Both the position numbers and the translations under genes were made by a program. Shown piece by piece: positions 9,448-19,088 of a stretch of DNA of 64,000 bases. Each line of letters opens with the position of its first letter. The first letter of the stretch is position 1. The notes beneath the pieces are model-generated. The model had not been told where the DNA came from. It saw only the letters and a list, made by a program, of their open reading frames with translations, and made no database searches. The stretch is from Gaertneriomyces semiglobifer (Eukaryota > Chytridiomycota > Chytridiomycetes > Spizellomycetales > Spizellomycetaceae). The stretch is from NCBI GenBank assembly GCA_025558075.1, contig JAHLKF010000001.1:558001-622000 (forward strand). Reading direction: 5' to 3'.

Positions 9448-10718
9448 ATGCAACAACGCATTCCCGCCGCGTTTTTCAGAGGTGGTACTTCTAAGGGTCT
9501 GTTTCTACGATCTTCAGCGCTCTCACCTTATCCGCTGGCTATCCGAGAATCCATTATCCTATCAGCACTCGGTTCTCCCGACCCAGATGGACGCCAGATC
9601 GACGGCTTGGGCGGCGGAATCAGTAGTCTTTCCAAAGTGGCCATCTGCGGAGTGCCTGGAGAAGATGGGATGGAATGGCTGAACCATCCTCTGAATGACG
9701 ACAAAAATGTAGATGTTGTATACAGATTCGGTCAAGTCTCAGTGAGAAAGCCCGAGATTGACTGGTCCACCACATGCGGGAACCTGGTTGCAGCCGTAGG
9801 CCAATTTGCCGTCGACACACTCTTGTCTCAACCAAAGCTACAGACACTCTATCGCCAACACAATGGCATCATACCCGTCCGGATCCTATCTGCTAATACC
9901 AACGGCACTATTATCGCCAAAGTCCCTGCTGTCACCACTCCCAACCACGCCATCGTTGCCTCTAGCACCGGCAAGACGAGCATCTCGGGTGTCCCGGGCA
10001 CTGCCGCTGGCATTGAAATCGCCTTCCTGGACCCAGCAGGACCGCTGGGCGTCCTCCCGACCGGGCGGCGCAAAGATGTTGTCACCCTGCCATCTGGCGA
10101 ATCCATATCCATCTCCATCATCAACGCTGGCCTACCTACAGTCTTCCTTCCCATCACAGCGCTACCCTTTCCATCCTCCTCCCTGACTCAAGAAGCACCA
10201 TCTACATTGGACCAGAATGCCGACCTCCACAGTCTATTGGAGCACATCCGCTCAGAGGCCGCCCGACTCTTGAACACCCCACTCACACCATCTCTTCCCA
10301 AAATCGCCTTCCTGGCCACTCCTACACGCTACACCACCACCTCAAACACCACAGTCCAACCCAACGACATGGATATCTTGGCCCGCGCCATCTCTGTCGG
10401 AAACGTCCATCGCACCTTTCCTGCAACATGTCTGATGGCGTTGGCCGCCGGAGCCAATATTCCCGGTACAGTCATCAGCGACGCCGTGCGAACTAAAAAG
10501 GAAAAGTGGGTGAGAGTGGGTCATCCTGCTGGAATCGCAGAAGCGGGTGCGGATGTTTTCCAACCAGAGACCAGTCGTGTCAAGTTGGAGAGTGTTGGCA
10601 TGGTTCGCACCGCGAGGAGGATCATGGTGAGTCAAGACTCAATGCGCGCCAAGTATACTTCTGCAATCTTTAACATCCGCATCAGGACGGTGAAGTACTG
10701 GTTCCGAACTTTTCGTAA
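9448..10718 (+). CDS. PrpF-family isomerase (aconitate/methylaconitate isomerase-like)
   Basis: Exon 1 is 9448-10626 and exon 2 is 10686-10718; 403 aa. Ignoring the 59-nt intron gives a spurious 442-codon ORF. The short second exon supplies DGEVLVPNFS, the conserved family C-terminus after the RTARRIM motif. The N-terminus RIPAAFFRGGTSKGLFL and the glycine-rich IDGLGGGISSLSKVAI, together with DWSTTCGNLVAAVGQFA, are signatures of the DUF453/PrpF fold, two diaminopimelate-epimerase-like halves with a catalytic Lys/Cys pair. Members isomerise 2-methylaconitate, aconitate or methylitaconate, so the substrate here is uncertain. No mitochondrial presequence is clear. Neighbours give no pathway clue. 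Confidence 0.85.
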
Positions 10719-10891
10719 AGTGCTGGTTCTTCTTACTGTGGACACGCCAAACGCAGCAAATACTCTCACTGCCTAAAAGTCGAGACGGCGATGGATAGGC
10801 GGATATAGTAACAAAATTTTGGCTATATACAATTCAATTATACAGTATTAAGGTATTCGTATAAGTTTTTCTGCAAATTTCTTCAATCTTT

Positions 10892-12721
10892 CTATGTCAA
10901 CGCATATTTGCCAACAACCTGATCAAATCCAAAGTCCCTCGCCATCAAATCCGAAAACAGTTCTTGTAACTCAGACGACAGTCCGCTTAGTGCAACAGCA
11001 GACGCAATGTCGGGTTGGCCAGCAAGCGACTCAATGAGAGAGGTATGAGTACCGCCCACCATAGGTGTCTTGCCTTTCTCTTCCATCTCGGCAAAGACAA
11101 GCAATTTCCTTCGAATCTCCAGAAACTGATGGGAGCTCTTTGCATACTCGACTGCCACAGCAGAGCTGAGATCGTGCACGTTGACGCTTCCATACCGCTG
11201 TACGGCAGGCACCGTCTCATCACCAGCCTCCACTTCTGCGGGAAGCCACCAAGAAGGTAATCGTTTCGCTTCCACTTTCCGTCGACGCATGGCAGAGACG
11301 CTGGGCATAAACGAATCACGAATGCTCTTGGTGATGACACGGCCCACAGAGTCTCGCGATCGGTTGGTACCGCGGCTGGTCTCGCTTCTCACACTTTCAG
11401 AGTCCCCATAGAGAAACTTCTTGTCATTTGTGGGAGACGCTGAGGGTGACTGACCCTTGTGTACGAGGTGCTGCTGGCCATCTGACCCTTCCTCGCCGTT
11501 TGACATGGCATCGGTACCTCCTCGTCCACGACTCTTTTTACGACACCACGATATTGCTTTACGTAACGTTCTAGGAATCCTCGCTTTCTCAGAAGCATGG
11601 CTTTGCTTTAAGTTCGCAAGACTTTGTTTAGGCGCCAAGGGCGGTAAGCGCGCGGCCAAATTGTTATTGGAATTCGAATTCAGTGATGGCGCACAGTCGG
11701 TATCTGCTGCAACAGTCACCCAGTTCCGAGCGGTTAACAAAACATCTTCAAGAAGCTTCTCCAAAGTCTCATGCCTGGAAGAGATTCTTGGAGGGAGTAT
11801 GGAGGCCCTCAAATCACCTGGCGCAGCAGCAGGCTCCGTGTTCGGCTCGATGATGGTCGTCTCTCCCACCGACGATGCCTTTGAGGGAGCGGGCGCTCCT
11901 TCCTGCGCAGGTGATGGACAGAATATGGCCGTGACAGCCGAGCCAATGGACAAATGTGCGGCCGCAATATGATCTTTCAGGTCATCCTCGTCCAATGTTG
12001 CCGAGGATATGCGTTGCGATGGACTTTCTGCGTTTGGTATAGAGCCATTGACCGATACTTCGGCATGTGTGTCCACCATCTCAGGTACACTCGCTCGGCA
12101 AGAGTCTGTGTCTCCCTGAGGCACTAAATCCTGTGCAGGTGGCGAAGGATCGCCCGCCATCTGGTCACCTTCAATGCCAATACACGCAAAGGCAGCATTA
12201 AAGTTCACATCGATCAATTCCGTCGCCAGCGACATTTCATTATCGGTGGTGCTAGGCTGCAAGAGCGGGGCGTGACGATTCCGTTTATGATCTGATCGTT
12301 TTCGTTGTAGGGATGATTTTGGCCGTGATCCTACAGAAGCAAATCAAAACGGCGTACTTAACAACTGTAAAACTTTTTGCCGAGCACAGCTTGTAAAAGC
12401 GAGTGTGAAAAAGCCATTTGTCCCCATACCTGTAGTATCCGACAAGTATCCACTATCGCTTTTAGTAGGGTATCCAGGTAGAACAGAGTCTTTAGGCGGT
12501 GAAGTGGAGGAGGATTCACAGTACAGAGGCACGACGATTTTTGGCGGGCGCGGCGGAGGTGTGACCTTGTATGTTACCGTCGAACTTCTCATAATGCCGA
12601 CGCTGCTGTTCGATTGTGGACGGTTGGATGCATCGGATGCTGTTCGGAGATGGGACCGCGGTGGGCGATGATGCAGCCTGACGGATGTTGATGGTATATG
12701 GTGGTGAGGTTCTCCAATCAT
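10892..12721 (-). CDS. Hypothetical low-complexity protein
   Basis: Exons 12721-12430 and 12330-10892 (576 aa), joined with consistent phase across a 99-nt intron (GTATGG...TGTAG). The N-terminal half is rich in Pro, Ser, Thr and basic residues (PPPRPPKIVV, RKRSDHKRNRH). The middle is acidic or neutral, and a basic patch (RRRKVEAKRLPSWWLP) precedes a more ordered C-terminal helical region with LSSAVAVEYAKSSHQFLEIR and LSSELQELFSDLMARDFGFD. No known domain is recognised. Composition suggests a largely disordered cytosolic or nuclear scaffold or signalling protein. The model is supported by long open frames, a clean splice junction and a start ATG with an upstream TATA-like ATATATAAGAG about 520 bp away. 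Confidence 0.6.
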
Positions 12722-15615
12722 GGCTGACCTGAGTTTCCAGTAGGGTATGGCTGAACGTAATGGGCTAATGAGCTTCCAGATGTACTAATAGCTTGCGGGT
12801 GTATACACTCTCGCCGGAAGCAGCGGGGTGTGGGTGGGGACACTAAATAGGGAAATGGGTCTGTTCCAAAACGCTTTCACAGCGACCTGGGGGTTGAGAG
12901 GTTGGGAGGCTGTCGGTATCCAAAATCTCTCAGCCAACCCTTTCTGCGCTTTCAGCCAGGTATCATACGAGTAATAGTTGATTGTCCCCTTTAGGGCGGG
13001 CGGGGGGCTAAAAGGTCAAATGCTGTCGCATCAGACAAGTTATCCCGTCCAGTGTGTGTAAAAAGACGCAAAACGGTAATATTTTGAGGAAATGCAACGC
13101 TGGCGTCGTCGCCTTTTTGAAGGTGGAGAAACGCAAAATGCCACAAGTTTTGATAAAAACGAAGGTGGGTGAACGGTGAACGGTGAGCGGTGGGGGAAAG
13201 TGTCCGAAAATAAAAGGAACACTTTGAAAGGGGGACAGTTCTCTTATATATATGATCTACGGTGCTGCGCTTTAGCATCCAGCAACCCCGAGGCCATACG
13301 TTTACATCCAATTCAAACCCAAAGTCTAATAAATTGGTGGAGGAATCCGATATCAACGCAGCGTCATCTCTGAGCATATGTACGTACCATGCTGCAGAAA
13401 GGAGCTCGACGACGGTTGGATGATGATCATATTATCTGGAAGCGCATGGCGTCATTTCAAGCATGTGCGTCCGTCCGCCAACCATGCTGGTTTATATGTA
13501 AATGTAGATCTGGTAGGGGTGTAGGATGATCACCATCCGGTGGTCAATATACAAAGTCCCGACCTCGAAATGGCTTCCATCTAGCGAAGGTCCTCAGTGC
13601 ACACAGTCTTAGTGATCTTGACAAAACCTTGTGTGGAGGTCGTCGAGATCGACAACCGATCAGCAAACAACAAGGTCAACAGACGAGGCGGGCGGGTTCG
13701 GTGTACAACTACAGGCCGACCCAACTTCATCGGTGTCATCCACTCTCATGATGTTCTTGCTGGTGATGGTGAGTGTAGTCGTTGCCATTCACCACCCATC
13801 CCGCCCAAACCTTTATAATTTAGGACAACATGAACAGTACTATGACATCTCCCAGCTTCTGATGAAGCGACTTGCTGCTGACTAACCAAGTCTATCAGTG
13901 AGACATCATGCTTCTCCGTCAAAGTCAATGCACAATGCCTGCGTTAGTATCTCGTATTGTGCACATTGTACATTCCTGTCGAACATGTCAAATACGGCGA
14001 AGAAAGGCAGCAAATAGAAGCAACCGAGAAAATAGAAGCGCAGGTATGGTCCAATGAAGTTTATATTCAGCAAAGGTTGGACAGGACTCGGAGCACATCA
14101 ATTGTGCTGCCTACGTATCCACTGCAGCAAGGCAGGGAATCACACCTCACGTAGTTCTCAACGAAAGACCATGCGGAAACTTTGTCCGTCTCGGCCTGTT
14201 CAATAAAGTCATGCCCGGCTGTTACAAAAGGGGCGTCCATCTCAAACTTCTTTAGCATACACTCGGGACACCAGGTGCCGTGAACGAAGCTCTCAACGTT
14301 GGTAACCCCAAAACCTCCCTATGCCTGAATCACTCAGATACCAAAGACGTCCGTAAAGGACCAAATATCTTGACGCATGAGGGATAAGCCCGGCCACTGC
14401 ACCAACACCGCTTGGAACCATCGGAAGGATCATTGGGTGAGTGTACCAAGCAGCCGAAGCAGGTCTCGCGAATGGCGGGTCATATCATTGACCGTAGAGA
14501 AGAGTGTCAGAGGATTGAAAAGGAGGAGGTCGTCGACATTTCCTCAGCTTTCTCTTCGCCACCGGCGAGACCTGCTTCGGCTGCTTGGTACGCTCCGGAT
14601 ACCAACATGATTCCTTTCTCACGCAAAAGCTCTCACAGGCTTTCTATACCTCAATGAGTTGCCTGATCACACGTGTCCTTTAGCGCATTGAACTCTGGTG
14701 TCACTTCCAGCTCAGTAAGAGCATTAACCCATTGTTGACACCGTCCTCCCACTGGCCCCGATTGCGAACTAGGACACGTCCACCGCCTGAGCAACTTTCT
14801 CAAAACCGGCAGACAAAGAGCCGAGAACGTCCAATTTCCGCAGATGCTCATTCAACGCCTGCTGAACAATAAGGACATGCTGAAGGTTTGGATAGTCAGC
14901 CTAGTACGTAGTTGAATTGAAGATCTGCAACACCTACGTTGAACATATCGATTCCAAGCAAACGGAATTCTAAGAGCGCTCACATTGATTCATCTTGGAC
15001 TATTCCCGATTCCAGATTCATCTAGCAAATGGATAAAGAGAAGAATTTCATCAGGAATTTCGAACCCGGCATTGGATAGCCTCATCGTCCTTTGCCACAT
15101 CTGTACATGCCACATGACATGCAGAAGGCGATACTGTCAAAACATCCACGCACGCCATGGGCTAGACAGCTAACCTCCATGATCAATACACCCTGATCCG
15201 GAATCCAGATGGTGAGCCAACAATCCATGCTCCTACCTTCGAATCGAATGATAAATATCTAGTGCCCTTTCGACGGCTAGACCTTTCGTCGTAGTGTGCT
15301 TCGGGCTGTTGCTCACCTCATACAGCACTGCACATGCAAGTCCCCATCTCGACGTGATCTTCAGATCCGATCCCGTATCCCTCCTCATCCTAACCTAGGT
15401 AACCTATGCAATATTCTTCATCTTCGTTATCGAGAGTGTTTGATCACCGAGGCCGGAGAGCCGAGTGTGTCGGGCGTTATGAATTTTGGTAGAACGCCCC
15501 AACCATCTTCCAGCCAGAGCCGTCTGAATTCAGAAGGTTCAGCGCTGCTTTGTTGTGGTCCGGTCGCCGGTCAAAGATCTGTTACGAGCAAGTGCTGCGG
15601 ACCGAATCAAGAGAG
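12722..15615. other. Gene-poor stretch with degraded coding-like fragments
   Basis: No intact gene could be modelled in 2.9 kb. On the minus strand, several short frames read like protein but are broken by stops and frame changes. One is between about 15100 and 15000 (SNAGFEIPDEILLFIHLL, resembling a copia-type Gag helix pair). Another is at 14860-14660 (NEHLRKLDVLGSLSAGFEK, then NALTELEVTPEFNALKDTC). A third is at 14260-14150 (KKFEMDAPFVTAGHDFIEQA). They may be remnants of a mobile element or a decayed gene; homology could not be established. The inverted repeat is listed separately. Confidence 0.4.
14443..14591. repeat. Perfect 27-bp inverted repeat with 95-bp spacer
   Basis: The arms at 14443-14469 and 14565-14591 are exact reverse complements (GTACCAAGCAGCCGAAGCAG..., 27/27). 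A further 3-bp match lies outside each arm after one mismatch. The sequence could fold into a long hairpin in DNA or RNA. It lies inside the degraded stretch. Confidence 0.9.
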
Positions 15616-17196
15616 ATGGTGGAAATAAAGGTATGTACATGTAATGTGGCGTTCTCAACATTCACCAGTCTAGCGCCTGCTTTCCGTAACCCACGCCCCC
15701 GCACACCGCACCGACTTGAATCATCACACGGAATACACAGTTAGAGGAAGACCATGACCATGACCATGACCCATCCGAAATATCCACCACCGCCACCGCA
15801 ACTCACAGCACCGATGCTGATACGCCTGTCCGCATCAAGTCCGAACCTCCACCACTAGATCTCATCATCACCGTCCCCTCCCTCCCCGCTTCCTCCATCC
15901 CATCTAACGCCGGCACCCGCCTAGGCTTCACACGCGCCTTCATCTCGCACTGTCTCGGCGGCAGCGCGCAAGATACCTTACCCCGTATCCACTTGCACCG
16001 CAAACAAGTCGTCGACACGCGCACCTATTACGGCGCCCTGCGTCCTGAATGGAACCCGCATTGTCCACGGGTGCCGGGTGCGCATGGGGCGGCAAATCTT
16101 GTGAGGATGTCGGAGATGGTGGGGAGTAGAGCGTTGGAGGTTTGTGAGGCAGGACCCGCAGCCGCAGCGACGGCGGGCGAATGGGAATAGGAATGGAAAT
16201 GATGGAAGAACAACGACAACGACATCGGAAGAAGAACACGGACCGACTCGAGCTCCCGGACCCCCGTTATGTATATATATGGGAACCTATGATTGTTCCG
16301 TCACCGTGAAAACCTCGCCGGAACAGTGGTCCCTCCTTCCCGAGTCCACGCGTACCACATGGATTCGCGGGATCCTGTCTAGTGAATGGGGATACGGCTT
16401 TGTGCGTCGGGCGGGGTACGACTGGCGAGCACTCGCCATTCCCAAGGGCCGCCAGGCAGCGTGGCTGGACGGGTTGCTCACTGAAGGGAAAGTGACACTG
16501 CAACAAGTCATCATGCAGTGTATCGGGTACAACGAAGAGCTGTATTCAAAGATGAGGGAGGAAGAACAGGTGGTGAGTGAGAGGCTGGTGCCGGAGGAGG
16601 AGGTGAGGGTGAAGAGGGAGCGGAATGCGCGGAGGCAGGTCAAGGGGAGGGAGAAGAGGAGGGTTGCGAGGGAGCAGAGACTATCGGCTGCTGCCAATGT
16701 CGCTGCGGGCGGTGATCAGAATGCGAGTGCGGGTGCAGAGGTTGAAATTGTTGACTCGGATGATGTAAAAGCGGAAGGGGTCACATCGGATGATGAGACG
16801 AGTGATTATGAGGAGGAGACGACTGATGATGAGAGCACCCCTTACAACGCCCCGAAGCGGGCACGATTGGGCCCAGGGGGTGATGTTGCGAGAGGCGGCT
16901 CTGCCACGCCGCAAGTTGTTAAGATTGAGCGTGAGTCTCATCCAGACATGATGTGTGCTTCCGACTGTTCATGCTCGACATCCACGTCGGACTGGTCATA
17001 CGCCGACGAGGTAGAGCCCGCTACCGCTAACCTTACCGTAAAGGCGGAGCCAGAGAGTGATACCTCTAGTTCTACTTCTTCCGGACCGGTGCTACCGCCC
17101 GAGTCCACGCTGGCATCGATCCTCGCGCAACTGGGCAGCAGCAGCCCGGCACCAGAGACATCAAAACTGAGAAGGTCACTGAGAAGGGTAGCATAA
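15616..17196 (+). CDS. Putative regulatory protein with several SUMO-acceptor motifs
   Basis: Exon 1 is 15616-15630 (MVEIK) and exon 2 is 15741-16100. Exon 3 probably starts at 16153 (alternatives 16162 or 16168) and ends at 17196; about 472 aa. The exon 2 frame reads GFTRAFISHCLGGSAQDTLP...YYGALRPEWNPHCPRVPGAHG. Exon 3 reads YMGTYDCSVTVKTSPEQWSLLPESTRTTWIRGILSSEWGYG. Together these look like a fungal domain of unknown function (DUF6697-like) seen in basidiomycetes and chytrids; this is recognised from memory and unverified. A Lys/Arg-rich helix (RVKRERNARRQVKGREKRR) suggests nuclear location. Four psi-K-x-E sites (IKSE, VKAE, VKIE, VKAE) are spread over the protein. The exact second intron is uncertain because three in-phase acceptors exist. 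Confidence 0.6.
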
Positions 17197-17779
17197 ATCC
17201 TTTATGTAGGATTTATTTAAGCGTAGTACGCTGGTAGGCAGCGTAGGTAGAGGTAAAGGTGGGACACACTTGTTTTGGTTTGGAATACTGCACCGTTCTG
17301 CTTTTCAACTTCACAGCGGTCACCTTTTCTCTCTTCATTGCAAGAGTTTGTTATACGTTAGTGCGGGCCCTCAAGCTCAATCATCGTGCAGTCGGTCATA
17401 ACCGGTCAGTCGCATCTCGGCTGCCCTGGCATTTCCAACGAAAAAACCTCAAGCCTGATCTACATGAACGAGGCCGCGATCTCCAGATCCAGCGCCTAGC
17501 ATGGTATCGGCAAGATTTGAACTCGTACATGCAAAAAACCACCATTATTCAAAAGTGTCCTCTCATCTTGCGGTTCAATATCACGTGTGCTTTGGCTGGT
17601 TTGCAACTTTACACCGGAGCCTTTGACCTGATATGGATGTTGGTTAAGATTTATATACTTGTTCAACGTTAGGCATAATGTTGATCACGGAACGTACCAC
17701 TTCTCTCATAGTCCGTTTCAGGATATCCCAAACCGCCTTACCGAGGGATTAACAGTACCTTGCGTCGTCGTCATTCAAA
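17197..17779. other. Intergenic stretch
   Basis: A 137-codon + strand ORF (17259-17672) has no recognisable family. It overlaps a segment whose minus strand resembles the T-arm and acceptor end of a tRNA (GAGTTCAAATCTTGCCG) without a matching 5' half. No gene is called. Confidence 0.4.
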
Positions 17780-18325
17780 ATGAACCCGGAATCAGCGGAA
17801 TCAGCGCAAGAGGGAGAACGCCGCATCCTGGTTACTCGAACTACTGTGCCCATGGCATTTCATGAGTTTGGCACAAGTCTTACCGGAGCAATATCACTTG
17901 TCCTCCTACTCTTCAGGAAAGGAACCCGACTTCATCGCAATCTAGGTCGTGCATGGGTTGCAACAATGACAACAACCATTTTGGGTACCGCATTTATAAC
18001 CGAACTCCGTCGGCCAAAAATGTTAGACACCGATTATTATGCACTTGGTTCGGGAGAGTCTGATATGAAAGAATGGAAATCGGCATGGTCTCCCAAGTAT
18101 TTTAGCGAGATGCATTTGCTAGGTCTTTGTACATTGGGTGCGATGTACGGTGGGATCCGAGCTATTCGCCGTGGACAGAAGTGGAGACATGGGTTCTACA
18201 TGAGTGCTGCCATTAGCACAGTATTTCTGGGCCATGCTGTGGTGGACTTGTACAGCGGGCACCAGTATAGACGCCACAATGTAATAGGCTATCCTTATGA
18301 GGATATGAAGATAGATAGGTCATAG
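17780..18325 (+). CDS. Small four-TM membrane protein, DUF2306-like
   Basis: Single-exon gene, 181 aa. Four hydrophobic segments are visible: FHEFGTSLTGAISLVLLLF, WVATMTTTILGTAFI, HLLGLCTLGAMYGGIRAI and GFYMSAAISTVFLGHAVVDL. The pattern H-x-x-x-G...RKGTRLHRNLGRAWVATM resembles the DUF2306 family, where His residues at the ends of the first two helices and an HR-x-x-GR loop are conserved. Function in the family is unknown (predicted integral membrane protein). The ~23-residue polar N-terminus shows no targeting signal. Start chosen as the first ATG of the frame. Confidence 0.65.
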   Translation: MNPESAESAQEGERRILVTRTTVPMAFHEFGTSLTGAISLVLLLFRKGTRLHRNLGRAWVATMTTTILGTAFITELRRPKMLDTDYYALGSGESDMKEWKSAWSPKYFSEMHLLGLCTLGAMYGGIRAIRRGQKWRHGFYMSAAISTVFLGHAVVDLYSGHQYRRHNVIGYPYEDMKIDRS

Positions 18326-19088
18326 AAACTCGAATTCAGCGTTCGGACCGGCCCTGACAAGCTCACCAGCAACAAGCTGTTCCTGGGCGTTTGGATCCTG
18401 GACCTCTGTGGAAATGCATTGAATTTCAGAATCCACGCCAAGGTGAATGTCTGGCGGCTGACAATAACCTTAGTTTCCGTTCACGAACGAGAGCGCAACT
18501 AAGGAGTATCATAGCAAGACCATGAGCATGCCAGCCACAGCGACAGCAAATGATGTATGGCAAGCATCTAGAAGCAGAGACCGAGATCGGAGAGGCCGAT
18601 ACCAGAGAAGCAGAGCCAGTATTAAGATATATGTAGGAAGGCTTATATTACCTTCACAGAGGGGGACGACCTCTGTCACAGGAAATCGAGTACACAGACA
18701 CATCTTCAAGACAATACCTCCTCTAGTCGAGTGTGTCATTCTAACATGATATAACTTATGCCGTCTAAGAAGGGTGCTCAATTCAGACACCTATTTTAAA
18801 CTGAATGATTGTGGATACGACCAGGTGTTCAAAACAGCAAGAACTTAACCAGGGCATTGGATTCGTGAACAGGATCTGGAAACCGAAAAAAAGATAAGGG
18901 ATGCTGTCGACATTAATTTATAGAGTAGCAGCCAGTGCGGCCGCCGGCTTTCAGGCTCAATGTGGACGCATTCGAATTCGCTCACGTTGAGTCTGAAAGC
19001 TACAACACGAGATCAGAGAAAGTTACAAGCAAAGGGCCACCCTGAGCAGCAAACGACAAGTGTTAGCTGTCCAGCACCATCATCAAAT
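18326..19088. other. Stretch with a possible unmodelled minus-strand gene
   Basis: Minus-strand 18460-18323 reads PPDIHLGVDSEIQCISTEVQ...AGELVRAGPNAEFEFL and ends in a stop. It is preceded by a plausible acceptor (TTATTGTCAG), so it looks like a terminal exon. Upstream candidates (an exon after CTTCTAG near 18568; a TATAAAT-preceded ATG at about 18912) could not be joined in phase. No family recognised. Confidence 0.3.

Noticed and set aside
9448..10776. 442-codon + ORF of the PrpF-like gene
   Set aside because: Its last ~50 codons start with a GTGAGT donor; the spliced second exon gives the conserved family C-terminus instead.
17480..17545. tRNA-like segment (minus strand GAGTTCAAATCTTGCCGATACCA)
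   Set aside because: It has a T-loop-like core and an acceptor-like end but no pairing 5' acceptor strand and no D or anticodon arm in range; at best a fragment.
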